Source: Ornithinimicrobium murale
Lineage (GTDB): Bacteria; Actinomycetota; Actinomycetes; Actinomycetales; Dermatophilaceae
Length of the DNA stretch: 64,000 nt
NCBI RefSeq assembly: GCF_003352835.1
Contig: NZ_QLVD01000023.1
Coordinates: 310,001-374,000 of the forward strand
Reading direction: 5' to 3'
Shown: positions 1-7,570 of the stretch, one piece after another
How the letters are laid out: the number at the start of each line of letters is the position of its first letter
Numbering within the stretch: the first letter of the stretch is position 1
Made by a program: the position numbers and the translations under genes
The notes under the pieces: model-generated
Told to the model about the DNA's origin: nothing
Databases searched by the model: none
What the model saw: only the letters and a program-made list of their open reading frames with translations

Positions 1-312
1 CACGCAGGGCGGGCACCACGAGCCCCACACGTTGATGACCAGGACGTCACCGCGGGCCTCCGTGGACGACCACGGCTCGAGCTGCACCTCCCCGGTCTCT
101 GGGTCGGTCCCGGTGATCAGGTCTCCCTCGAGCTCGATCGTCATCGTCCGGTCCTCCGGCGCCACCTGCTCGACGGTGCCGTCGCCGGAGACGTAGCCCT
201 CCTGGTTGCCGTCCCGCGCCTGCGCGCTGATGGTGTTGCCACCCTCACTGCAGCCCGCGGCGACCAGGGAGAGGGCGAGCAGGGCACCAGCCAGTCGGGT
301 CGCCCGCCTCAC
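1..312 (-). CDS. TlpA/ResA-type thioredoxin lipoprotein (3' end outside window)
   Basis: The reading frame starts at GTG (310-312) and runs off the left edge after 104 codons. It opens with basic residues, a hydrophobic stretch and a lipobox (LVAAGC), so it should be an exported lipoprotein. At the visible end is WGSWCPPC, the CxxC active site of the TlpA/ResA thioredoxin family, which reduces apocytochrome c cysteines outside the membrane. Its GTG overlaps the TGA of the upstream phosphatase. In other actinobacteria the order hemL - phosphatase - resA is followed by ccdA, resB and resC of cytochrome c maturation System II. That those genes lie beyond the left edge is inference. Confidence 0.88.
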   Translation of the reverse strand, partial: MRRATRLAGALLALSLVAAGCSEGGNTISAQARDGNQEGYVSGDGTVEQVAPEDRTMTIELEGDLITGTDPETGEVQLEPWSSTEARGDVLVINVWGSWCPPCV

Positions 313-956
313 GTCCCCGCCCCCGGGGCCGCGACGCTCAGCAGGTCACTAGCCGGCTCGGCGTAGTCGATCGCCGTCGGCTCGTCGTCCACATAGGTGA
401 AGGTGGTGACCGAGGCGAGGGTGCACTGCCGCTGCCGCGGGTTGTGCCACAGCCGGCGGCCCTCGACGGCACGGCGCAACGTCTCGATGGGGAGCTGGTG
501 GCTGACCAGCACCGCCTCGTGGCCACTAGCCGCCCGCCGAGCGGCCTCGACTGCAGCGAGCATGCGCGAGGCGATGTCGCGATAGGGCTCGCCCCAGGAC
601 GGCTTCATCGGGTTGGTCAGGCGGCGCAGGTTCTGCCAGCGCACCAACTGTCGCGGGTCGGAGCCGACCGTGCTGCCCTCGAAGGTGTTGCCAGCCTCGA
701 TCAGCCGCTCGTCGGACCCGATCTCGAGCCCGAGGACCCGTCCGGTCGGGGCCGCGGTCTGCTGCGCGCGCTCCAGCGGAGAGGCGCTCAGATGCACGAC
801 GTCGCGCCCGTCCATGAACTCCGCGACCCGCTCCGCCATCTGCTCTCCCAGCGGGGACAGGCGATAGCCAGGCAGACGTCCATAGAGGACTCGACCCGGG
901 TTGTCGACCTCGCCGTGGCGCACCACGTGGACGAGGGTGCGGCTGCCTCCGATCAT
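309..956 (-). CDS. histidine phosphatase family protein
   Basis: This 215-residue protein has the N-terminal RHGE catalytic motif (VVRHGEVDNPG) of the phosphoglycerate mutase-like superfamily and a C-terminal VSHQLPI histidine region. The ATG at 954-956 was chosen because it lies a few residues before the motif. The frame stays open further upstream only through tandem repeats with no coding character. It sits between hemL and a ResA-like gene, an order conserved in actinobacteria, and its stop overlaps the next start (GTGA). The substrate cannot be told from sequence. Mutase activity is less likely than phosphatase activity. Confidence 0.85.
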   Translation of the reverse strand: MIGGSRTLVHVVRHGEVDNPGRVLYGRLPGYRLSPLGEQMAERVAEFMDGRDVVHLSASPLERAQQTAAPTGRVLGLEIGSDERLIEAGNTFEGSTVGSDPRQLVRWQNLRRLTNPMKPSWGEPYRDIASRMLAAVEAARRAASGHEAVLVSHQLPIETLRRAVEGRRLWHNPRQRQCTLASVTTFTYVDDEPTAIDYAEPASDLLSVAAPGAGT

Positions 957-1003
957 GCCCGAGATTGTCCCATGCGACCCTGAGCGAATCCGCAGTCCCC
1001 GAC
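957..1003. other. short leader between phosphatase gene and repeat arrays
   Basis: These 47 bases separate the phosphatase start from the first family A repeat. Together with the arrays they form a 302-base stretch without a gene between hemL and the phosphatase. I see no strong promoter in it. The phosphatase may be read from the hemL transcript through the arrays. Confidence 0.3.
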
Positions 1004-1095
1004 CGAGCGCACCCAGACCTGACATCCCACCCCACCGAGCGCACCCAGACCTGACATCCCACCCCACCGAGCGCACCCAGACCTGACAGGCGGTC
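1004..1095. repeat. family A tandem array, three 32-bp units
   Basis: CGAGCGCACC begins at 1004, 1036 and 1068, exactly 32 bp apart. Each copy continues with a near-identical AGACCTGACATCCC segment. The units abut with no spacers. The period is not a multiple of three, so the array is not protein coding. A diverged copy of the same family lies at 55346-55506. Confidence 0.9.
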
Positions 1096-1104
1096 CGGGC
1101 ACGG

Positions 1105-1264
1105 CGCCCGGTCGAGTCCAAACTCAAGCGCCCACGCGCCCGGTCGAGTCCAAACTCAAGCGCCCACGCGCCCGGTCGAGTCCAAACTCAAGCGCCCACG
1201 CGCCCGGTCGAGTCCAAACTCAAGCGCCCACGCGCCCGGTAGGAGTTGGGGGGGGTGGTCAGCC
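1105..1264. repeat. family B tandem array, five 32-bp units
   Basis: CGCCCGGT begins at 1105, 1137, 1169, 1201 and 1233, always 32 bp apart. The first four units are nearly identical and carry GAGTCCAAACTC, an inverted repeat able to form a small hairpin. The fifth diverges after eight bases, and a 32-bp frame from its start includes the hemL stop codon at 1259-1261. The same family recurs at 3838-3997. Confidence 0.9.
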
Positions 1265-2575
1265 GATGTCGGCCACGGCACCGGGCAGCGCCGCGAGGAT
1301 CGTCTCCACGGCCTCGTCATCCAGCGCCGCTGACACGAACCAGGTCTCGAACGCACTCGGGGGCAGATGCACGCCGCGGCGCAGCATGCCGTGGAAGAAC
1401 CTGCCGAAGGCGGCGGTGTCCTGGTCCTGGGCATCGGTGTAGTTGCGCACCTCGGGCTCGCGCAGGAAGACACTGAACATCGACCCGGCCCACTGGATGC
1501 GGTGCGGCACGCCGACGCGGGTAAACTCCTCGGTGACCGCCCCTGCGATCGTGTGCGCCACCTCATCCATCCGGGCATAGACCTCGGGTGTGCACAACCG
1601 CAGGGTGGCGACGCCGGCGGCGCTGGCGACCGGGTTTCCCGACAGGGTGCCCGCCTGATACACGGGGCCCTCCGGTGCCAGGAGCGCCATCACGTCCGCT
1701 CGCCCACCGAAGGCCGCGGCCGGGAATCCCCCGCCCATCACCTTGCCGAAGGTGAACAGATCTGGCGAGCCCTCGGCATACGGCCCCTCGAGACCGAACC
1801 ATCCGGCCCGGCTGCACCGGAACCCGGTCATCACCTCATCGGAGATGAGCAGTGCCCCGTGCTCACGGGTCACCCGGCGCAGTTCCTCGGTGAAGCCCGG
1901 CTGGGGCGGGACCACCCCCATGTTGCCCGGGCAGGCCTCGGTGATGACGGCCGCGATCTCGGTGCCCCGCTCAGCGAACGCGGCCTTGAGCGCAGCGACG
2001 TCGTTGTAGGGCACCACGATCGTCTCGGCAGCGCTACTGGCCGGGACTCCCGCCGAGTCCGGCAGCGCGAACGTGGCCAGTCCCGAGCCGGCGGAGGCCA
2101 GCAGCGAGTCGACGTGGCCGTGATAGCAGCCGGCGAACTTCACGATCACGCTGCGGCCGGTGAAGCCACGGGCCAGCCGGATCGCACTCATCGTGGCTTC
2201 GGTGCCGGAGTTGACCAGGCGCACCTGCTCGACCGGCTCGACCCGGGAGACGATCTCCTCGGCGAGGGCTACCTCGTGCTCGCTCGGCGTGCCGAAGCTG
2301 AACCCGTCGGCCGCTGCCGTCCGCACGGCCTCGAGGACGTCGGGGTGCGCGTGGCCCAGGATCATCGGACCCCAGCTGGAGACCAGATCGACATAACGCC
2401 GGCCATCGGCATCGGTCAGCCAGGGGCCGGAGGCCGAGCGCATGAAGCGCGGCGTGCCGCCGACCGAGCGGAAGGCCCGGACCGGGGAGTTCACCCCTCC
2501 TGGGATCACGTGGCGGGCGCGGGTCAGCAGCTCCTCCGAGGCGGGGGCCTCGTCCGGATAGTTGGTGGTGCTCAA
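1259..2575 (-). CDS. hemL: glutamate-1-semialdehyde 2,1-aminomutase
   Basis: HemL converts glutamate-1-semialdehyde to 5-aminolevulinate with PLP or PMP, the last step of the C5 route that HemA begins. The 438 residues match family length. K278 in FGKVMGGG is the expected PLP lysine, SDEVMTGF precedes it, and NSGTEA sits near residue 122. The start is TTG (2573-2575), behind a GAGGGAGA ribosome binding site. Its TTG overlaps the TGA of the marR gene as TTGA, so the two are probably translationally coupled. Tandem arrays begin at its 3' end. Confidence 0.97.
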   Translation of the reverse strand: MSTTNYPDEAPASEELLTRARHVIPGGVNSPVRAFRSVGGTPRFMRSASGPWLTDADGRRYVDLVSSWGPMILGHAHPDVLEAVRTAAADGFSFGTPSEHEVALAEEIVSRVEPVEQVRLVNSGTEATMSAIRLARGFTGRSVIVKFAGCYHGHVDSLLASAGSGLATFALPDSAGVPASSAAETIVVPYNDVAALKAAFAERGTEIAAVITEACPGNMGVVPPQPGFTEELRRVTREHGALLISDEVMTGFRCSRAGWFGLEGPYAEGSPDLFTFGKVMGGGFPAAAFGGRADVMALLAPEGPVYQAGTLSGNPVASAAGVATLRLCTPEVYARMDEVAHTIAGAVTEEFTRVGVPHRIQWAGSMFSVFLREPEVRNYTDAQDQDTAAFGRFFHGMLRRGVHLPPSAFETWFVSAALDDEAVETILAALPGAVADIG

Positions 2576-3042
2576 CAGTCTCCCTCTGTCACGTCGATCG
2601 AGTCGACAACTCGTGTCATGGCGTGGCCCAGTGCCTCAAACTCCTCAGGCGTCAGCCGGTCGATGAGGATCCGCCGCACGTCCGAGACGTGCACCTCGGC
2701 CAGTTCCTCCAGCTTGGCACGACCTGCTGGGGTCAGGCTGAGCTCGACCCCGCGTCGGTCCTCGCGCACCGCGTGGCGCTGCACCCAGCCAAGTCGCTCC
2801 AACCTGGTTGCGGTGTGTGTCAACCGGCTGCGGGACTGGACCACCAGCTGCGCGAGTGCCGACATGCGCAGCCGACCGTCGGGGGCCTCGGAGAGCATGG
2901 AGAGGATCTCGTACTCGGTGAGGCGCGTGCCGTGTCGGGTCAGCCCCTCATCGAGGGCGGTCGCGATCAGGCGGGTGCCGCGCAGGTAGGCACGCCAGGA
3001 AGCCTGCTCCTGAGTCGTGAGCCACCGGACCTGGTCCTCCAT
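2572..3042 (-). CDS. MarR family transcriptional regulator
   Basis: This 156-residue protein has the MarR winged helix: [22 protein letters not shown], then the recognition helix around [14 protein letters not shown] and the wing residues [11 protein letters not shown]. The ATG at 3040-3042 was chosen over one seven codons upstream because GGAAGGCGG lies seven bases before it. It is cotranscribed with hemL (4-base overlap) and diverges from yceI. The intergenic region holds an inverted repeat suited to a dimeric MarR protein. Control of yceI and of its own marR-hemL operon is inferred. The effector is unknown. Confidence 0.9.
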   Translation of the reverse strand: MEDQVRWLTTQEQASWRAYLRGTRLIATALDEGLTRHGTRLTEYEILSMLSEAPDGRLRMSALAQLVVQSRSRLTHTATRLERLGWVQRHAVREDRRGVELSLTPAGRAKLEELAEVHVSDVRRILIDRLTPEEFEALGHAMTRVVDSIDVTEGDC

Positions 3043-3138
3043 GCTGACGCCGCCTTCCTGCACTCGCCCGATCGGCGGGAATGTGCTGGGCTTGGTGAGT
3101 AGGTGCTCTGGTGAATCGTAGCGACTGGGAATATGATT

Positions 3139-3154
3139 GAACTCTCAACAGTTC
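3139..3154. promoter_or_regulatory. candidate MarR operator
   Basis: GAACTCTCAACAGTTC is an inverted repeat (GAACT, six bases, AGTTC) between divergent marR and yceI. A TATGAT sequence at 3132-3137, a plausible -10 box for yceI, abuts it, so a bound dimer would block yceI transcription. No good -35 is visible. Confidence 0.5.
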
Positions 3155-3201
3155 TCCACCTCGACACCCCACCGACAACATCCCACCAGAAGGAGTCCGC
3201 A

Positions 3202-3753
3202 ATGACCGTTTTCAACAGCCTCGCCCCGGGCAACTACACCGTCGACCCGACCCACACCGAGGTGGGCTTTACCGCCCGCCACATGATGGTCGCCAAGGTG
3301 CGCGGCACCTTCTCCGAGTTCACGGCCAACGTGGTTGTCGGTGAGACCCTCGCTGACACCGCCGTCACCGCCGAGGTGCAGCTGAACTCGGTCGACACCC
3401 GCAACGAGGACCGCGACAACCACCTGCGCACCTCTGACTTCTTTGACGTCGAGAACCACCCGACGATGACCTTCCACTCCACCGAGATCACCGAGTCCAC
3501 CATGACCGGCGACCTGACCATCAAGGGCACCACCCGCCCGGTGACCTTCGACCTGGAGTTCAACGGCGTCTCCCCCGACCCGTGGGGTGGCACCCGCGCC
3601 GGCTTCGAGGCGACCACCGAGGTCAACCGCAAGGACTGGGACCTGACCTGGAACGTGGCCGTCGAGGGCGGCGGCGTGCTGGTCTCCGAGAAGGTCAAGC
3701 TGCACCTGGACGTCGAGCTGGTCGCGCCGACCAGTGAGGACGCCCAGGCCTGA
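3202..3753 (+). CDS. YceI family lipid-binding protein
   Basis: This 183-residue YceI-domain protein is predicted to form a lipocalin-like barrel that binds polyisoprenoids or amphiphilic lipids. It opens with NYTVDPTHTEVGFTARHM, typical of the family, and shows the central MTFHSTEI and RPVTFDLEFNGV segments. There is no signal peptide, so it should be cytoplasmic. The ATG at 3202 follows AAGGAG by six bases. It diverges from a MarR regulator, a pairing common in actinobacteria, and converges on hemB. Confidence 0.92.
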   Translation: MTVFNSLAPGNYTVDPTHTEVGFTARHMMVAKVRGTFSEFTANVVVGETLADTAVTAEVQLNSVDTRNEDRDNHLRTSDFFDVENHPTMTFHSTEITESTMTGDLTIKGTTRPVTFDLEFNGVSPDPWGGTRAGFEATTEVNRKDWDLTWNVAVEGGGVLVSEKVKLHLDVELVAPTSEDAQA

Positions 3754-3776
3754 GCCCAGGCTCGCCCCTGACACCG

Positions 3777-3813
3777 CAGAACCCCCGTGCCGAGTTGCGG
3801 CGCGGGGGTTCTG
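3777..3813 (+). terminator. hairpin terminator of yceI
   Basis: CAGAACCCCCG (3777-3787) and CGGGGGTTCTG (3803-3813) form a perfect 11-bp stem just past the yceI stop. No T-tract follows, as is usual in high-GC actinobacteria. Confidence 0.7.
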
Positions 3814-3837
3814 TGCTGTCATCGGCGGGCGCCCACG

Positions 3838-3997
3838 CGCCCGGTCGAGGCAGAACCCAGGCGACCACGCGCCCGGTCGAGACGAAACCCGAGCGCCCAC
3901 GCGCTCGGTCGAGGCAGAACCCAGGCGACCACGCGCCCGGTCGAGACGAAACCCGAGCGCCCACGCGCCCGGTCGAGATGAGGGGTCAGCGGGCCAG
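3838..3997. repeat. family B tandem array, second locus, five 32-bp units
   Basis: CGCCCGGT (CGCTCGGT in one copy) begins at 3838, 3870, 3902, 3934 and 3966, always 32 bp apart. Copies 1 and 3 share one variable half (GGCAGAACCCAGG) and copies 2 and 4 another (GACGAAACCCGAG), giving a 64-bp higher-order repeat. The last unit diverges and its 32-bp frame covers the hemB stop codon (3986-3988). The array lies between convergent yceI and hemB. Confidence 0.9.
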
Positions 3998-4978
3998 GAG
4001 CCTCGCGGCATGCACGGCGTAGTAGGTCAGCACGATCTGCGCGCCGGCCCGACGCACCGCGGTCAGGGACTCCAGCACGGTGGCGTCCCGGTCCAGCCAG
4101 CCGCGCTCGGCAGCCGCCTCGATCTGGGCGTACTCCCCCGAGACCTGGTAGGCCGCGACCGGCACGTCGGAGAGGTCGGCGACCTGGCGCAGGATGTCCA
4201 AGTAGGGCAGGGCGGGCTTGACCATGACCAGGTCCGCCCCCTCGGCCAGATCGAGCCTCAGCTCGCGCAGCGACTCGGTCGCGTTGGCCGGGTCCTGCTG
4301 GTAGGTGCGGCGGTCGCCCTGCAGGCTCGAGCCCACGGCCTCCCGGAAGGGCCCGTAGTAGGCGGAGGCGTACTTCGCGGTGTAGGCCAGGACGGTCACG
4401 TCGGTGAACCCGGCCCCGTCGAGAGCCTGCCGCACCACCGCAACCTGCCCGTCCATCATCCCGGACGGGCCGACCACGTGCGCTCCGGCGCGGGCCTGGG
4501 CGAGCGCCATCTCGGCATACCGCTCCAGTGTGGCGTCGTTGTCCACCCGGCCGTCGCCGTCCAGCACACCGCAGTGCCCGTGGTCGGTGAACTCGTCCAG
4601 ACACAGGTCGGCCATCAGCACGGTGGCATCGCCCAGGTCGGCCCGGAGGTCAGCCAGGGCAACATTGAGTATGCCGTCAGGCCGGGTCCCCCAGGTTCCC
4701 TCGGCATCCTTGTGGTCCGGTGAGGGCACCCCGAACAGCATCAGCCCGCCGACACCCGCCTCGACCGCCTCCTGGGCGGCCTGCCGGAGCGACGCGCGGG
4801 TGTGCTGCACGACACCGGGCATCGAGACGATCGGCACGGGCTCGCTGATGTCCTCGCGGACGAACACCGGCAGCACGAGGTCGGCCGGCGACAGCCGGGT
4901 CTGCGCGACCAGGCGGCGCATGGCCGGGGTCGTCCGCAAGCGCCGCGGACGCTCGGACGGGGCGCCGATCTCGTTCAT
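3986..4978 (-). CDS. hemB: porphobilinogen synthase (5-aminolevulinate dehydratase)
   Basis: HemB condenses two 5-aminolevulinates to porphobilinogen. The 330 residues are full length. The Schiff-base lysines are K254 (MVKPALPYLD) and K202 (YTAKYAS). In the metal loop DLCLDEFTDHGHCG the first and last zinc-site cysteines (C126, C136) are present but the middle position is Asp. The site is therefore intermediate between the classical Cys3 zinc type and the Asp-rich magnesium type. The ATG (4976-4978) overlaps the hemD stop as ATGA, so it is the last gene of the rex-hem operon. Confidence 0.96.
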   Translation of the reverse strand: MNEIGAPSERPRRLRTTPAMRRLVAQTRLSPADLVLPVFVREDISEPVPIVSMPGVVQHTRASLRQAAQEAVEAGVGGLMLFGVPSPDHKDAEGTWGTRPDGILNVALADLRADLGDATVLMADLCLDEFTDHGHCGVLDGDGRVDNDATLERYAEMALAQARAGAHVVGPSGMMDGQVAVVRQALDGAGFTDVTVLAYTAKYASAYYGPFREAVGSSLQGDRRTYQQDPANATESLRELRLDLAEGADLVMVKPALPYLDILRQVADLSDVPVAAYQVSGEYAQIEAAAERGWLDRDATVLESLTAVRRAGAQIVLTYYAVHAARLLAR

Positions 4979-6612
4979 GCGCGGGCGCGAGCGGCGCCGC
5001 GTCGCCCGGTGGTGCGGCGCTGACTCGGTCGCACCGGCTCACCCGCCGCGCGGGCCGTCAGGGCGATCTCAGCGGCGTGCCGTGCCAGAGCATCCACCAG
5101 GACGGTGGAGTTCGGCTCGGGGGCGACCACGTCGACTCGCAGCCCGTGCTCCTCGGCGGTCCTGGCCGTTGCCGGGCCGATGCAGGCCACCACCGTGTTG
5201 GGGTGCGGCTTGCCCGCGATCCCGACCAGGTTGCGCACGGTCGAGGAGGACGTGAAACAGACCGCGTCGAAGGTGCCGCCCTTGATCGCGTCGCGGACCG
5301 GGGCGGGCGGCGGGGCGGCGCGCACCGTGCGGTAGGCCGTGACGTCGTCCACCTCCCAGCCCATCTCGAGCAACCCGGCCACCAGGGTGTCGGTGGCGAT
5401 GTCGGCCCGCGGCAGGAACACCCGGTTGATCGGGTCCAGGACGTCGTCATACTCCGGCCAGTCGGCCAGCAGACCGCGTGCGGACTGTTCGGTCGTGGGG
5501 ACCAGGTCAGGCTCAATCCCCCACTGTCGCAGGGAATCTGCCGTGACGCCACCAACTGCTGCAATCTTGAGTCCGGCAAACGCGCGGGCGTCCAGACCGA
5601 TCTCCACGAACTTCTCGCGGACCGCCCGGACGGCGTTGACCGAGGTGAAACCGACCCACTCGTAGCGGCCGGTGACCAGGCCGCGGATCGCCCGGTCCAT
5701 CTGCTGCGGCGTGCGCGGCGGCTCGACGCTGATCGTCGGCACCACCTTGGAGGTGGCCCCGTGCGAGGCGATGCGCCGGGTCATCTCGGTGGCCTGGTCC
5801 TTGGTGCGCGGCACCAGGACGTTCCAGCCGAAGAGCGGCTTGGTCTCAAACCAGCTCAGCTCCTCGCGCAGGTCGACGGCCCGCCCGACCACGACGACAC
5901 CCTGAGCAAAGGTGTGCGTCTCCAGGATGCTGTCGACCTGGTCCAGCACGGTCACGGCGGTCTGCTGGTGCACCGTGGTGCCGTCCTCGGTCACGCTGAC
6001 CGGCGTCTGCGGGTCGCGGCCGGCACGGCGCAGGCCGGCCAGGGCCTTGCGCACCGCGTCCGCGGCGCCGAGCAGGACGACCGTGATGTCGTCCGCGACC
6101 GAGGTGGTCCAGTCGGTCTTGCTGTCCGCGGCGTCGATGACGTGCACCGCGCCCGTGCCGGAGGTGAGCGGCACCCCGGCATAGGTGGGCACGGACCACG
6201 CCACCGAGACGCCTGGCACGACCTCGAACGACACGCCCGCGCTGCGGCAGGCCAGCGCCTCCTGGCTCAGGGTGGTGAACGCCCCTGGGTCACCCACCAT
6301 CACCCGCACCACGAGGGTCTCGCTCTCCTTGAGGGCGCGGGCCTCCCGCACGAGGAGCTTGGCGCGGGCGGCAGGCGAACGGCGTGGCCCCCCGACCACA
6401 CCGGTCTGCACGACGTTGACGTCCTCGCGGAGCAGGCCGCTGAGCCGCTCCGCGGTCTCGGGGTCGTCGACCACGATCGTGTCGGCGCTGGCGAGATAGT
6501 CCCTGGCTCGCACGGTGAGCAGGCCGGGGTCGCCCGGCCCGGCGCCGACGAACGCCACGCGGGCACAGACCGCGGGCGGGGCGCTGGGTGGTGCTGCTGT
6601 GCTGGTGCTCAC
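4975..6612 (-). CDS. hemD: SUMT-like / uroporphyrinogen-III synthase fusion
   Basis: The 545-residue protein has two parts. Residues ~17-255 resemble uroporphyrinogen-III C-methyltransferase (FVGAGPGDPGLLTVRA near the start). Residues ~265-525 are HemD, which closes and inverts ring D of hydroxymethylbilane (VLVPRTKDQATEMTRR; VGFTSVNAV; CFTSSSTVRNL; CIGPATARTA). The SUMT half looks degenerate: the usual GGDP-FGRG segment reads VMVGDPGAFTTL and the usual THR triad reads TSG, so methyltransferase activity is doubtful. The GTG at 6610-6612 follows GGAG by nine bases. It sits four bases after hemC and overlaps hemB. Confidence 0.93.
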   Translation of the reverse strand: MSTSTAAPPSAPPAVCARVAFVGAGPGDPGLLTVRARDYLASADTIVVDDPETAERLSGLLREDVNVVQTGVVGGPRRSPAARAKLLVREARALKESETLVVRVMVGDPGAFTTLSQEALACRSAGVSFEVVPGVSVAWSVPTYAGVPLTSGTGAVHVIDAADSKTDWTTSVADDITVVLLGAADAVRKALAGLRRAGRDPQTPVSVTEDGTTVHQQTAVTVLDQVDSILETHTFAQGVVVVGRAVDLREELSWFETKPLFGWNVLVPRTKDQATEMTRRIASHGATSKVVPTISVEPPRTPQQMDRAIRGLVTGRYEWVGFTSVNAVRAVREKFVEIGLDARAFAGLKIAAVGGVTADSLRQWGIEPDLVPTTEQSARGLLADWPEYDDVLDPINRVFLPRADIATDTLVAGLLEMGWEVDDVTAYRTVRAAPPPAPVRDAIKGGTFDAVCFTSSSTVRNLVGIAGKPHPNTVVACIGPATARTAEEHGLRVDVVAPEPNSTVLVDALARHAAEIALTARAAGEPVRPSQRRTTGRRGAARARA

Positions 6613-6616
6613 GTGA

Positions 6617-7570
6617 TCACGCTCCAGATTGTTGTGCTGTGGGGGTCTGAAAGGGGCTCCCGCCGTCCGGGGCCAGACGGTTGAGGAAGTGGTGCGCCAT
6701 CTCGTGGCCCAGGTCCACGGCGCTGTGACCGCGGACGGTGTGCCGTAGGACGCCCTCCCCGGTGCCGACCACGGCGTCCAGCACCAGGTCGTCCCCGTCC
6801 CTGGCCGCCAGGGCACCGACCGGTGCGCTGCACCCCGCCTCGAGAGCGCCCAACAGGGAGCGCTCGGCGGTCACTGCCTCCCGGGTGGGCGCGTGGTCGA
6901 GCTGTGCCAGGAGCCGGGCGGTCTCCCGGTCGTCGTAGCGGCACTCGACTGCCAACGCACCCTGCCCGGGCGCGGGGAGCATCACCGATGGTTCGAGCAC
7001 CTCACTCGCCTCGTCGATCCGGCCGAGGCGCCGCAGCCCGGCCGCGGCGAGCACGATGGCATCGAGGGTGCCGTCGGTGACCTTGCCGATGCGGCTCCCG
7101 ACGTTGCCCCGCAGGCCGGTCACCGTCGTCTGCGAGGCGGCGGCCTCCAGCTGGACCGCGCGGCGCGGTGAGCCGGTGCCGATCACTGCGCCCTCAGGCA
7201 GGTCGGCCAGCGCCACACGGTCACGGGAGATCAGGGCATCGCGCGGATCCTCACGCTCGGGCACCGCGGCGAGCACCAGACCCGCCTCCTCGCCGACCGG
7301 CAGGTCCTTCAACGAGTGGACCGCCAGGTCGATCCGGCCCTCCAGCAGGGCCTCGCGGAGCGCCGAGACGAAGACACCGGTGCCACCGATCTGGGTCAGA
7401 GGCGCACTCGAGCGATCACCCTCGGTCTGCACGAGCACCAGTTCGACCTCGTGGCCGAGGGCGCGCAGCTTGTCGGCCACCCAGTCGGACTGGGACGTGG
7501 CCAGGTCGCTGGCGCGGGTGCCCAGCCGCAGCGGGCGGCCGGCGGGGGCGTCGGGTGCGCTGTCACTCAT
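6617..7570 (-). CDS. hemC: hydroxymethylbilane synthase
   Basis: HemC polymerises four porphobilinogens into hydroxymethylbilane on a dipyrromethane cofactor. The 317 residues contain the family landmarks LRLGTRASDLA, HSLKDLP, GTGSPRR and the cofactor-binding C247 in LEAGCSAPVGA. The ATG (7568-7570) overlaps the hemA TGA as ATGA. The stop lies four bases before the hemD start, so hemA, hemC and hemD are tightly coupled. Confidence 0.97.
   Translation of the reverse strand: MSDSAPDAPAGRPLRLGTRASDLATSQSDWVADKLRALGHEVELVLVQTEGDRSSAPLTQIGGTGVFVSALREALLEGRIDLAVHSLKDLPVGEEAGLVLAAVPEREDPRDALISRDRVALADLPEGAVIGTGSPRRAVQLEAAASQTTVTGLRGNVGSRIGKVTDGTLDAIVLAAAGLRRLGRIDEASEVLEPSVMLPAPGQGALAVECRYDDRETARLLAQLDHAPTREAVTAERSLLGALEAGCSAPVGALAARDGDDLVLDAVVGTGEGVLRHTVRGHSAVDLGHEMAHHFLNRLAPDGGSPFQTPTAQQSGA

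Noticed and set aside
1105..1240. HspR (HAIR) operator, suggested by ACTCAAG half-sites in family B repeats
   Set aside because: The HAIR consensus needs CTTGAGT and ACTCAAG seven bases apart. Here the other half reads TCGAGTCC with wrong spacing, and the second family B locus lacks ACTCAAG altogether.
1004..1264. CRISPR array
   Set aside because: The 32-bp units abut with no unique spacers, the copies vary in sequence, and no cas genes are nearby.
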